NCBI RefSeq assembly: GCF_025643335.1 | Contig: NZ_CP092489.1 | Location: 4,660,501-4,724,500 of the forward strand | Direction of reading: 5' to 3' | Length of the DNA stretch: 64,000 nucleotides | Source: Endozoicomonas sp. Mp262 | Lineage (GTDB): Bacteria; Pseudomonadota; Gammaproteobacteria; Pseudomonadales; Endozoicomonadaceae | In this document: one piece after another, positions 43,750-52,832 of the stretch | Layout: every line of letters begins with the position of its first letter | Numbering within the stretch: the stretch's first letter is position 1 | The notes under the pieces: generated by a model | The model's input: the letters and a program-made list of their open reading frames with translations, nothing else | Told to the model about the DNA's origin: nothing | The model's database searches: none | Program-made: the position numbers and the translations under genes

Positions 43750-46700
43750 CAGACTACAAAACCATCGCCGAGTCCAAAAACTTTATTGTTCTGGATAAAT
43801 ACACCCGCGACCATGAGGTTAACGAAAGCTACCAGAGTGAAGATGATCTGGAGCAGGCGCTTATTCGTGACCTGCAAAATCAGGGCTATGAATACGTTTC
43901 CGGTTTAAATTCCCCCGATAAAATGCTGGCAAATGTACGTGAGCAGTTGCAAACCCTCAACAATATGGCTTTTTCTGACCATGAATGGCGGCGTTTTGTT
44001 GAAACCTTTCTGGATAAGCCCAGCGATAACATTATCGATAAAACCCGGAAAATTCACGATAACCATATTCACGATTTTGTTTTTGATGACGGGCATATCC
44101 AGAATATTTATTTGCTGGATAAAAAGACCATTGCCCGTAACAAAGTGCAGGTGATTAAACAGTTTGAACAAACCGGCACCCATGCCAACCGCTACGATGT
44201 CACCATTCTCGTGAATGGCTTACCGCTGGTGCAAATCGAGCTGAAAAAACGGGGCGTAGCCATTCGTGAAGCCTTTAACCAGGTACATCGCTACAGCAAA
44301 GAGAGCTTTAACAGCGAGCATTCCCTGTATAAATATTTGCAGCTGTTTGTGATCTCTAACGGCACCGACAGCCGCTATTTTGCCAATACCACCCAGCGCA
44401 ATAAAAACAGCTTCGACTTCACCATGAACTGGGCGAAGGCCGATAATACCTTGATCAAAGATCTGGAAGACTTTACCGCCACCTTTTTTCAGAAAAACAC
44501 GCTGCTCAAGGTTCTGCTGCAATACTCAGTATTGGATATCAATGATACCTTACTGGTGATGCGCCCCTACCAGATTGCCGCCACAGAACGCATTTTATGG
44601 AAGGTAAAAAGCTCCTTTGAAGCCAAAAGCTGGAGCAAACCGGAAAGCGGTGGTTTTATCTGGCATACCACCGGTTCTGGTAAAACTTTAACCAGCTTTA
44701 AAGCAGCACGTTTGGCCACTAAGCTGGATTTTATCGACAAGGTATTTTTCGTGGTAGACCGGAAAGACCTGGACTACCAGACCATGAAAGAATACCAGCG
44801 CTTTTCGCCCGATAGCGTCAATGGCTCTGATAGTACTGCTGGCCTTAAACGCAATCTGGATAAAGACGATAACAAGATCATCGTTACCACCATTCAGAAG
44901 CTCAACAATCTGATGAAAAGCGAGGGCGACCTTGCCATTTACCACCGTCAGGTGGTGTTTATTTTTGATGAATGTCACCGTAGCCAGTTTGGTGAAGCCC
45001 AGAAAAATCTGAAGAAGAAGTTCAAACGCTTCTATCAGTTCGGCTTTACGGGTACGCCTATCTTTCCGCAGAATGCTTTAGGTGCGGAAACCACCGCCAG
45101 CGTGTTTGGCCGTGAATTGCATTCCTATGTGATTACCGATGCTATTCGTGATGAAAAGGTGCTCAAGTTCAAGGTGGACTACAACGATGTGCGCCCGAAG
45201 TTTAAAGCCATCGAAACCGAACAGGACGAGAAAAAGCTCAACGCAGCGGAAAACAAGCAAGCCCTTTTGCACCCGGTCCGTATTCATGAAATCTCTCAAT
45301 ACATTCTGAAACACTACCGCCAGAAAACCCATCGCCTTCAAATGAGTGAAAAAGGCTTCAATGCCCTATTCGCAGTCAGTAGCGTGGATGCCGCCAAGCT
45401 GTATTATGAATCGCTCAACCAATTGCAGGCTGACAGCGACAAGCCGCTGAAAATCGCCACTATTTTCTCCTTTGCCGCCAATGAGGAGCAAGATGCGGTG
45501 GGGGATATTCAGGATGAGAGCTTTGATGTCTCGGCCATGAATAGCAGCGCAAAAGAGTTTTTAAGCGCAGCGATTAGCGATTACAACGCCTTCTTTAAAA
45601 CCAATTTCAAGGTCGATAGCAAAGGCTTTCAGAATTACTACCGTGATTTGGCCAAGCGCGTTAAATCAAAGGACATCGATTTATTGATTGTGGTGGGTAT
45701 GTTCCTCACTGGCTTTGATGCACCTACGCTTAACACCTTGTTTGTAGACAAAAACCTGCGTTACCACGGTTTAATGCAAGCCTACTCGCGCACCAACCGC
45801 ATTTATGACGCCACCAAGACGTTTGGCAATATTGTTACCTTCCGTGATCTTGAAAGAGCCACTGTGGATGCTATCACCCTGTTTGGTGATAAAAACACCA
45901 AAAACGTGGTTCTGGAAAAGAGTTATAAGGAATACATGGAAGGCTTTACGGATTTGGTCACCGGTCAGGCCAGACGCGGCTTTATGGAAGTGGTGAGCGA
46001 ACTGGAGCAGCGCTTTCCTGACCCTTCGGCTATTGAGAAAGAGTCTGACAAAAAAGCCTTTGCCAAACTGTTTGGTGAGTATCTGCGGGTAGAAAACGTG
46101 CTGCAAAACTACGATGAGTTTGCCAGCCTGAAAGCTCTGCAAGACATCGATATAAGCGACCCGGATGCCGTTGAGGCATTTAAGGTCGAGCATTACCTGG
46201 ATGACGACACTCTGGCTCAATTGCAGACCATACGCCTCCCTGCCGAACGCAAGATTCAGGATTACCGTTCTACCTATAACGATATTCGTGACTGGCAGCG
46301 CCGACAAAAATCCTCTGAGGAAAAAGAAAAATCGACTATTGACTGGGATGACGTGGTCTTTGAAGTGGACTTGCTCAAATCCCAGGAAATCAATCTGGAT
46401 TATATTCTGGAGCTGATCTTTGAGCATCACAAGAAAACCAAAAGTAAAGCCGATTTGGTTGACGAAGTACGCCGTGTGATTCGCGCCAGCCTTGGCAACC
46501 GTGCAAAAGAGGAATTGGTGGTTGATTTTATCAATCAAACAGATCTCGATGAGATTGGTGATAAAGCCAGCATTATTGATGCCTTTTTTGCTTTTGCCCA
46601 GAAGGAACAACACCGTGAGGCAGATGAACTGATTGATTCTGAGAACCTGAATACTGAGGCTGCCAGGCGGTATATTGCCACATCGTTAAAACGGGAATTT

Positions 46701-46844
46701 GCCAGCGAGAATGGCACCGAGCTCAATGCCATTCTGCCTAAAATGAGCCCGCTGAACCCACAGTACTTGACGAAGAAACAGAGCGTGTTTCAGAAAATCG
46801 TGGCTTTTGTTGAAAAGTTCAGGGGAGTGGGTGGTGAGGTGTAG
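43746..46844 (+). CDS. hsdR: Type I restriction-modification system, endonuclease/translocase subunit
   Basis: 1032 residues. The N-terminal nuclease domain contains [20 protein letters not shown] (a PD-ExK pattern, here D...ELK). The SF2 translocase has Walker A TTGSGKT around 308-314, DECH at 408-411, and [20 protein letters not shown] and AYSRTNRI. The C-terminal helical domain that binds HsdM is complete. The GTG start overlaps the fic stop. MITE copy 2 lies 60 bp after its stop, so the operon is not obviously interrupted. Confidence 0.96.
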   Translation: MTDYKTIAESKNFIVLDKYTRDHEVNESYQSEDDLEQALIRDLQNQGYEYVSGLNSPDKMLANVREQLQTLNNMAFSDHEWRRFVETFLDKPSDNIIDKTRKIHDNHIHDFVFDDGHIQNIYLLDKKTIARNKVQVIKQFEQTGTHANRYDVTILVNGLPLVQIELKKRGVAIREAFNQVHRYSKESFNSEHSLYKYLQLFVISNGTDSRYFANTTQRNKNSFDFTMNWAKADNTLIKDLEDFTATFFQKNTLLKVLLQYSVLDINDTLLVMRPYQIAATERILWKVKSSFEAKSWSKPESGGFIWHTTGSGKTLTSFKAARLATKLDFIDKVFFVVDRKDLDYQTMKEYQRFSPDSVNGSDSTAGLKRNLDKDDNKIIVTTIQKLNNLMKSEGDLAIYHRQVVFIFDECHRSQFGEAQKNLKKKFKRFYQFGFTGTPIFPQNALGAETTASVFGRELHSYVITDAIRDEKVLKFKVDYNDVRPKFKAIETEQDEKKLNAAENKQALLHPVRIHEISQYILKHYRQKTHRLQMSEKGFNALFAVSSVDAAKLYYESLNQLQADSDKPLKIATIFSFAANEEQDAVGDIQDESFDVSAMNSSAKEFLSAAISDYNAFFKTNFKVDSKGFQNYYRDLAKRVKSKDIDLLIVVGMFLTGFDAPTLNTLFVDKNLRYHGLMQAYSRTNRIYDATKTFGNIVTFRDLERATVDAITLFGDKNTKNVVLEKSYKEYMEGFTDLVTGQARRGFMEVVSELEQRFPDPSAIEKESDKKAFAKLFGEYLRVENVLQNYDEFASLKALQDIDISDPDAVEAFKVEHYLDDDTLAQLQTIRLPAERKIQDYRSTYNDIRDWQRRQKSSEEKEKSTIDWDDVVFEVDLLKSQEINLDYILELIFEHHKKTKSKADLVDEVRRVIRASLGNRAKEELVVDFINQTDLDEIGDKASIIDAFFAFAQKEQHREADELIDSENLNTEAARRYIATSLKREFASENGTELNAILPKMSPLNPQYLTKKQSVFQKIVAFVEKFRGVGGEV

Positions 46845-46904
46845 CTTCCATTGACAGGCACTCGGGGAAGCTGACACTTTTTAGGACTCTGCTTATTTGT
46901 ATTT

Positions 46905-47073
46905 CTAGGAGCCTGTCGGACTTAACGCAGGCCTGCTGCGAAAAAGCCTGATTTGGTCATTTTTTATGCTGATTTTCGTTAAATAGAACCACTATTCGCC
47001 TCAAATCAGTATGAAAACTGGCTCAAACCGATCTTTTTCTCGCTACGGCTGGTTAAGTCCGACAGGCTCCTAG
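46905..47073 (-). mobile_element. MITE copy 2 (169 bp, CTAG target duplication)
   Basis: Same length and ends as copy 1 at 15391-15559 but inverted. Bounded by CTAG with arms GAGCCTGTCGGACTTA. Its reverse complement follows copy 1 closely, e.g. GAGGCGAATAGTGGTTCTAT in the centre of both. Confidence 0.88.
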
Positions 47074-47111
47074 GCAACGACCTTTATTCAACTGACGAAG
47101 CGAATTAAACC

Positions 47112-47477
47112 ATGGACATTCAACACCAACCATCAATGCAGAACCTTATTGAAGACGAAATTGTGGTTGACTGCTATGACAGCGAGGAGGTGGTTAGTGG
47201 CTGGTATCACTGGCTATATGATCAGATGAAATTTCCATTTACCGCCCGTTGTATTCACGAAACCCGAGGCTCATTGCTTCGGGTTGACGAAACGGTGACT
47301 GTAACCGATATGGGGGATATGGATGAATGTGATGCTGGTATGCGAGTGTTGATCGAATGGAAAGACCGTACATGCTCCGTTCCGCTGGAGCAGCTTGTTT
47401 ATGAGGGTGAGGATAAAAATACCCAACAGGCTATAAAAGTCTGGAATTACTGGATGCAGCAGGGTTATTCATTCTGA
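47112..47477 (+). CDS. CcbP-like calcium-binding family protein
   Basis: A 121-residue acidic protein matching the CcbP family pattern: DEIVVDCYDSEEVVSGWYHW, FPFTARCIHETRGSLLRVDE, and DMDECDAGMRVLIEWKDRTC. The cyanobacterial founding member binds calcium during heterocyst development. In other bacteria the role is unknown, and relatives often occur in accessory or defence-like islands. No signal peptide. It stands alone after the restriction operon and MITE. Confidence 0.8.
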   Translation: MDIQHQPSMQNLIEDEIVVDCYDSEEVVSGWYHWLYDQMKFPFTARCIHETRGSLLRVDETVTVTDMGDMDECDAGMRVLIEWKDRTCSVPLEQLVYEGEDKNTQQAIKVWNYWMQQGYSF

Positions 47478-47542
47478 CAAACAGTATCAAAACCAATGGA
47501 AACACCAGTAATTGTCCAACAAAACATCAATATCTACCGCCT

Positions 47543-48411
47543 ATGCAACCAACTACAATAAAACTTTTCCTCGTTAAAGGCAGCCCAACAGGGCTGCGCA
47601 CTGCTGAAATACCGAACTGGACGGGCAAGGCTATCGCAGGGCCTCGCAGTGACCTTGATGACTTTCTTGACCGTGAAGAGTTGAGAAGCCCTGTGTTTAT
47701 CTTCTGACCGGCACTGATTCTGAATCAGGCGAGCCTGTGCTTTATATTGGTGAAGCAGAGAATGTTTCAAAACGCCTGAAACAGCATGCGAAAACAGAGG
47801 AAAAGGATTACTGGATTCACACCTCTGCGTTTGTCAGCAAAGATGATAATCTGACCAAAGCCCATATACGCTACATTGAAGGCAAGCTTATCCATGCCGC
47901 TTATGCCAGCAAGCGGGCTGCTGTTATGAACAGTGCGTCCAGTGGTTCCTCACTGCCGGAGGCTGATCGGGCAGAGATGGATATTTATATTGAGCGAATG
48001 CTACAACTGTTACCTGTTCTGGGGATTCACCACTTTTCAGCCCCGACTGTCTTCTCACAACCTAAACAAGCAGCTTCACTGGAAAAACCCAAGCCACCAG
48101 CAATAACCTTCTACTTAAAAGTTAAAGGATTGGTCGCCTCAGGTGCACGCTCTGAGGAAGGTTTCACAGTGTTCAAAGGCTCAAAGGCAGTAACAACACC
48201 GGTTAAATCATGCCCAGCTGGTACGCTTAAAGAGCGAGAACTTCTGATTCAAAAAGGGATTATCACCCTTGAAGAAGGCTGCTATTGTTTTGCTGAAGAC
48301 TATGAATTTAGCAGCCCTTCTTCTGCCGGTGCTTTTATTTCTGGCAGAAGCACTAATGGACTGACGGCTTGGGTGACAGATAGCAAACAGCCACTCAAAG
48401 AACTGATCTAA
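47543..48411 (+). pseudogene. Frameshifted GIY-YIG nuclease-family gene (DUF4357 C-terminus)
   Basis: The first frame, 47543-47707, encodes IKLFLVKGSPTGLRTAEIPN and WTGKAIAGPRSDLDDFLDRE and ends at a TGA. A second frame continues as LLTGTDSESGEPVLYIGEAE and NVSKRLKQH (the GIY-YIG core) and runs to 48411, ending in a DUF4357-like segment. Adding one base near 47700 joins them into a standard approximately 290-residue protein. Such genes are common in defence islands. A sequencing error could also explain the shift. The downstream part alone lacks the first strand of the nuclease. Confidence 0.85.
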
Positions 48412-48455
48412 AATAAGCAATTTGTTCCAAAAAATGCTATCAGGAGGTTAGCTGA

Positions 48456-49073
48456 ATGCCACGCCCCAAACAGATCCCAAATATCTACCAGTTAAAAATT
48501 AGCCTTAAGGAAGCCAAACCGCCGATATGGCGTCGTGTACTGGTAAACGCAGACATCCCTCTGTCTGACCTTCACTGGGTTATCCAGCTGAGTATGGGTT
48601 GGACGAACAGCCATATGCATCAATTTAATCATCACGGCCGCCTTTTTGGAGAGCCAATGAATGATATTTACTGCGACGACTTGAAAACCGAGAACGAAGC
48701 TGACACACAACTTTCTCAGCTATTAACAACAGAGAAAGACCGGCTCGGCTATGAATATGATTTTGGTGACAGTTGGTCTCATGCTATCAGCCTTGAAAAA
48801 ATACTCCCACCCAATCCTGAGCAACCACTGCCTTATTGTATCAAGGGTAAAGGCGCCTGCCCTCCGGAAGATTGTGGAGGTATCTGGGGTTATATGAACT
48901 GGGTGGAAGCCCTCAATGACCCTGAACATGAAGACCACGAAGATGCCGTTGAGTACTATGGTGATGAAATATCCGATCCTGATCACTTTGATTTAAAGGT
49001 AACCAACAAGGCTTTAAAAACCCTGAAAACTCATCAAATTCTCTCCTCTAACATGCCATCAATGATGGCTTGA
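48456..49073 (+). CDS. Plasmid pRiA4b ORF-3 family protein
   Basis: A 205-residue protein matching the pRiA4b ORF-3 family: QLKISLKEAKPPIWRRVLVN, SDLHWVIQLSMGWTNSHMHQ, and LGYEYDFGDSWSHAISLEKI. The metal-binding-like segment CIKGKGACPPEDCGGIWGY is intact. The function is unknown; members occur on plasmids and in accessory regions. An AGGAGG site lies 9 nt before the ATG. It is the last rightward gene before the prophage. Confidence 0.88.
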   Translation: MPRPKQIPNIYQLKISLKEAKPPIWRRVLVNADIPLSDLHWVIQLSMGWTNSHMHQFNHHGRLFGEPMNDIYCDDLKTENEADTQLSQLLTTEKDRLGYEYDFGDSWSHAISLEKILPPNPEQPLPYCIKGKGACPPEDCGGIWGYMNWVEALNDPEHEDHEDAVEYYGDEISDPDHFDLKVTNKALKTLKTHQILSSNMPSMMA

Positions 49074-49080
49074 TACTTCA

Positions 49081-49314
49081 TCAAACTTCCACCTCATACT
49101 GCGCCAACTCCGGCGCAGAGCCTTTGATTTCCCCATCTTGCACAAACGCTTTCTGCCCTGCCTCAACTGACTCGCCTTTTACTGTAACCACAGAGCCATC
49201 TCTTAACTCTGCCTGACTGGTGCCGTTGCTGTTGTTGGCTGTGATGGTAACAATGGTTCGGCTGCCTTCCGGGATCAGCGCCTTGAACTTTTGCCAGATG
49301 TTGGTGGTTGCCAT
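49081..49314 (-). CDS. Small phage-associated hypothetical protein
   Basis: A 77-residue predicted beta-rich protein (RTIVTITANNSNGTSQAELR and DGSVVTVKGESVEAGQKAFV). Short proteins of this type are often encoded after prophage baseplate or tail genes. The minus-strand orientation matches the prophage, though a plus-strand gene separates it from the next tail gene. It marks the probable left limit of the tail module. Confidence 0.6.
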   Translation of the reverse strand: MATTNIWQKFKALIPEGSRTIVTITANNSNGTSQAELRDGSVVTVKGESVEAGQKAFVQDGEIKGSAPELAQYEVEV

Positions 49315-49352
49315 GAGCTACACTTCTTCCATTTGAAATAAGGTGAAAAGCG

Positions 49353-49775
49353 GTGGATATTACTGAAGAGTATGAAGATGTGCTTCAAAACCTTGAATCC
49401 CCTATCATCAGTATTTTTCGTCAATACCCATCTCTAGTTGACTGGGAGGTAAAGCGGGCACTCGAAGCAACAATCGAACACTATAGAGCAGAATACGCTA
49501 ACCGCCCGCCCAAAAATAAACACTTGTCTGACATTGAGCAGAAGCTCACTCATGCTTTAGTCACCGTCTGTGAGTGGCGGCTCGGTCGCACTGGGATTGA
49601 AAGTGTTCTCACACTGAATGAACACTTCACCTTTCAGTTGAAACAAGATGCCCCAAAGAATACGTCAGAAGAATTGCAAAAATGCCTCAAGAGAATCATC
49701 AAATCTGTTGACCGATGGCACAGAGAAGGTGGAAAGCAAGGGTATCTGAATTTTTCGCAACAGTTCTTTCCCTGA
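49353..49775 (+). CDS. Hypothetical protein embedded in the tail module
   Basis: A 140-residue helical, probably cytosolic protein starting with GTG (MDITEEYEDVLQNLESPIIS). It contains VDWEVKRALEATIEHYRAEY and ends FSQQFFP. The pattern is familiar from small bacterial orphans, but I cannot name it. It is opposite to the flanking phage genes and occupies nearly the whole gap between them (38 and 2 bp left over), consistent with a cargo gene. No strong ribosome site. Confidence 0.55.
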   Translation: MDITEEYEDVLQNLESPIISIFRQYPSLVDWEVKRALEATIEHYRAEYANRPPKNKHLSDIEQKLTHALVTVCEWRLGRTGIESVLTLNEHFTFQLKQDAPKNTSEELQKCLKRIIKSVDRWHREGGKQGYLNFSQQFFP

Positions 49776-49777
49776 GT

Positions 49778-51619
49778 TCAATAATGCCTTTCCAGCTCAA
49801 TGATTTGAGTAACCTTTGCCATCCTTACCTTAATACGGGTGCTGAGGCATAAGGTACGCCAGTCTCCTCTGATATCCTGAACCTCAACCAGTTTACCCGG
49901 TTCTATCAGGCCGGGGGCTGCTTCGCTGTCGGTGAGGGGGATCTCGATGGTAGTGGTGCTCTGGTTGCCGCCTTTGCTGAGTTCGTTTCTGCCTCGCTCG
50001 GTGTTGACCTGGGTTTCTGTCAGCCAGTCTTCAAAAATATCCGGGGCGGGATTATCACCAGCTGTACCTTGTCGTTTGACGTTGACGGATACGCCTTCAT
50101 AAATGCCGGAGACATAAACAGCATTATAGTGTGGTTCCGGTTGCCAGCTCGCACTCAGGCTTATGACCATACTGGCGGGGACTATTTTGTCCATGGTAGT
50201 GTCGGGCCAGTTCCATGGACTTTCCGGATAGCGGGGCTGGATAGTGAGAGTGTCTGTGTTTTTATCGGGGATGATAACCGCTCCGGCTGTGGTGGCGATT
50301 ATGGCCATGACCTGCATAGCCGTTTGGTTCTGGTAACTGAAGGTGTTGCCGGGGATGATCCAGTCAGGGGTGGTGTAATCACCTTCGGTGGGCCAGTTAA
50401 GAGTAAAGCCGGTGTTGGTGAGTTCTTCTGTAGCCGCCTGTTTTGCATTGATGCTGGTTGTATTGCTTTTGCTTCTTAGTGGTGCATAGGGTGCGGCTAA
50501 CAGGCGGGTTCGGCTGGTGCCGTGAATGGTGTAGCGTTCCCGGTTAAATGCCCGGTCGGTGTCATAACGCTCAATCATAAAGACCCACTGCCAGCCGTTA
50601 ATATCCACTTCAATTTGCTTCATGCCATTACTGTCTGGCTCCACCTGTGCCAGGCTGCTGGCTCCCCATATTTCTCCCCTTAACGACCATGCAAAGCTAT
50701 CAATATCGAGGCTTATATCCAGTTCCCGCATTTCTAATGGAATACGGTCGGGTAGAGAGACCACAGTGATGGTGTTCATAAAAAGATAGCTGTCCCTGAT
50801 ATCCGGTTGTTCGGGTTCTGGCTTATCGGGTTGGGGTTCTGTCTCGCCGCCGTATTCACTGGTGACATGCTCATCCGTAATTTTCTGACCGAAACCCCAC
50901 GGGATTTTGACCGGCTGATCCTGTGCCTGATGACTGTAAAAGTGCTGGTTTAGACGAGAATCTTTTGGGCGAATTGCCTGCTTTTCAGGGCGGACGCTAA
51001 AACGGAAGTAAACGGCAGGCGTTGATAATGGGCTATAGCGGCGATGGCTAAAGTAAAAATCAAGGAGGATTGAAGCGGCTGGCTGATAGCCTTGATATTC
51101 ATCCTCTATTTTTTCTGTAAATTCATCCACCCGGTAAAAGGATTCAGTCTGCTGTTTATCCTTTCTGGGAGGGATTTGCCAGTGGTGATCTTGCTGTCGG
51201 TCCTGACTCTGAATACTTTGATCCCACGGGCTTTGCTGTTGTTGATCCCTTACCGTTAGCTGAATCCATTGGTCTGTTTTTTTATTGTCTTTGGGCTGAG
51301 CCGGTTTAAATCTGGCTGATACATTGACTTCCCTATAGGCCAGCCTGCCCCAGTTAAGCTGAAACAATACGCTGTTTATTGTTGCATTTTTTGAACTAAC
51401 TGTGTGCTCACTGTATTGCCTGCTGGCATTTAGATACAGGCTTTCTTTGCTGATTTCACAGTTAAAGCCTTTGCTCCATTGCGACTGGTACTCGCTGACC
51501 ACAGAAGGCGGTGGCAGAAAGATAACGCTGGGTTTGGGATAAAAGCTAAAGCGGGACCTAGGAAGGTAGAATTCAGAAGCAAAAGCAAAGTCTGCCCTGA
51601 CCGGAGGTTGGTAAGCCAT
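49778..51619 (-). CDS. Phage baseplate/tail-tip structural protein
   Basis: 613 residues. The first 270 are variable and rich in Gln, Arg and Tyr. The C-terminal half looks like a baseplate-hub protein: DISLDIDSFAWSLRGEIWGA, FMIERYDTDRAFNRERYTIH, then AMQVMAIIATTAGAVIIPDK and LVEVQDIRGDWRTLCLSTRI. This layout resembles the distal-tail or hub proteins at the end of siphovirus-like tail modules. It is last in the visible module and starts 4 bp after the preceding gene. Exact homology is uncertain. Confidence 0.65.
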   Translation of the reverse strand: MAYQPPVRADFAFASEFYLPRSRFSFYPKPSVIFLPPPSVVSEYQSQWSKGFNCEISKESLYLNASRQYSEHTVSSKNATINSVLFQLNWGRLAYREVNVSARFKPAQPKDNKKTDQWIQLTVRDQQQQSPWDQSIQSQDRQQDHHWQIPPRKDKQQTESFYRVDEFTEKIEDEYQGYQPAASILLDFYFSHRRYSPLSTPAVYFRFSVRPEKQAIRPKDSRLNQHFYSHQAQDQPVKIPWGFGQKITDEHVTSEYGGETEPQPDKPEPEQPDIRDSYLFMNTITVVSLPDRIPLEMRELDISLDIDSFAWSLRGEIWGASSLAQVEPDSNGMKQIEVDINGWQWVFMIERYDTDRAFNRERYTIHGTSRTRLLAAPYAPLRSKSNTTSINAKQAATEELTNTGFTLNWPTEGDYTTPDWIIPGNTFSYQNQTAMQVMAIIATTAGAVIIPDKNTDTLTIQPRYPESPWNWPDTTMDKIVPASMVISLSASWQPEPHYNAVYVSGIYEGVSVNVKRQGTAGDNPAPDIFEDWLTETQVNTERGRNELSKGGNQSTTTIEIPLTDSEAAPGLIEPGKLVEVQDIRGDWRTLCLSTRIKVRMAKVTQIIELERHY

Positions 51620-51623
51620 GGTC

Positions 51624-52832
51624 TTATGACGGGATAATTTCTGGCAATAGTGGACCGTGAGCTAAGGGGCGAGTGTAAGGCTTGGCCTTGAATTGTGCAG
51701 TACCTATGGCCTGATTATTTTCCGTATCAAACCACCATTGAGGCTCGGTGCTGTCACCGGTTCCGGCTATGGTGCAAATATAAATATAGCCCTGAAACTG
51801 GACAGGGCGGATAACGTCACCTACCTGATAATCAGTGTCCGGTTGCCATGGCTGGCCATAGTTATCCATCGCTAATACCAGCACCTCCCCTTCATAGGGA
51901 CTGGTATCCAGCGCATAGTCACCGGTGGCCGGATCGCTCAGGGTGCTATCCAGGACTGCATGCCGGGTTTGCTCACTGCCTGCCACTTCCAGTAAGGACT
52001 GGGTAATGGCAAAGACCCGCCGTGATACCGGAATACCGTCTTCTGTCACTGTTCCCTGAATGGTGGTAGTGTTGCCATTGCCGGGAATAATAATTCCACC
52101 CGCTCCTCCTGTGTCATCTGGGAGACCATTGCCCTCAATCCAACTAACGCCGGAGTTAATAAGGGTTAATGGCGCATCGCCATCGTAGTTGGTTCGAGAG
52201 CAGACTAATTTCAGGTCATCTGAAGAACTAAAATCCCCCTGCCATTTTCCGATGCTTAACTGGAAGTTATCGGGAGCAGGAGAACCAGAAACAGCTTCAG
52301 GCAGAATAGCCAGGTCTTTGATAAACACATTTTTTGCCACATCAATAGTCGCATCGCCCCTGCCAATGTCTACCTTAATACATGTGTCAAAAATAGTGTT
52401 TGAAGTACTGGGATAGTAACCCGCTGTTGTCACTGCGACAGAAGTGCCATTGATATAAATTTTTAAATTACCGTTATCGGCATATTTGCCGGGGTAATCA
52501 AAAATAGCCGCTATTTCTATAAGCTCATCAAGGGGCAAAGGATCGACGGTGGTAAACTGAAAATAGCGGGATGGATTATTATATATCTGAATTTTGCAAT
52601 CCAGCTTGCCATCTGTAAGCCGAACATAGAGAGCGGTATTGCCTTCATTAGTCACTATATTCACCAAGGGGGAGTTATCAGAACCTTCCCCGCGCTCCAG
52701 CAGCATCCAGATTTTATGCCTATAACCATTATGGCTAAAATAAGGAACCCCAACATGAAAGCCAAAGGGGCTATACTGGTTTGTCTCCAGATAGCCCTCT
52801 ATATTGTCCTTATCAAAAAATACCCCCGCCAT
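51624..52832 (-). CDS. Phage tail protein with LamG/concanavalin-like domain
   Basis: 402 residues. The start at 52832 is fixed by a TGATG overlap with the preceding gene; a longer frame to 52916 is an artefact. Residues 1-200 look like a laminin-G/concanavalin-type jelly roll (YSPFGFHVGVPYFSHNGYRH, LIEIAAIFDYPGKYADNGNL, then KIYINGTSVAV). A middle segment has IQGTVTEDGIPVSRRVFAIT, an Ig-like or carboxypeptidase-regulatory-like fold. The C-terminus has YQVGDVIRPVQFQGYIYICT, a carbohydrate-binding-like repeat. It is likely a receptor-binding or decorative tail component. Confidence 0.65.
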   Translation of the reverse strand: MAGVFFDKDNIEGYLETNQYSPFGFHVGVPYFSHNGYRHKIWMLLERGEGSDNSPLVNIVTNEGNTALYVRLTDGKLDCKIQIYNNPSRYFQFTTVDPLPLDELIEIAAIFDYPGKYADNGNLKIYINGTSVAVTTAGYYPSTSNTIFDTCIKVDIGRGDATIDVAKNVFIKDLAILPEAVSGSPAPDNFQLSIGKWQGDFSSSDDLKLVCSRTNYDGDAPLTLINSGVSWIEGNGLPDDTGGAGGIIIPGNGNTTTIQGTVTEDGIPVSRRVFAITQSLLEVAGSEQTRHAVLDSTLSDPATGDYALDTSPYEGEVLVLAMDNYGQPWQPDTDYQVGDVIRPVQFQGYIYICTIAGTGDSTEPQWWFDTENNQAIGTAQFKAKPYTRPLAHGPLLPEIIPS

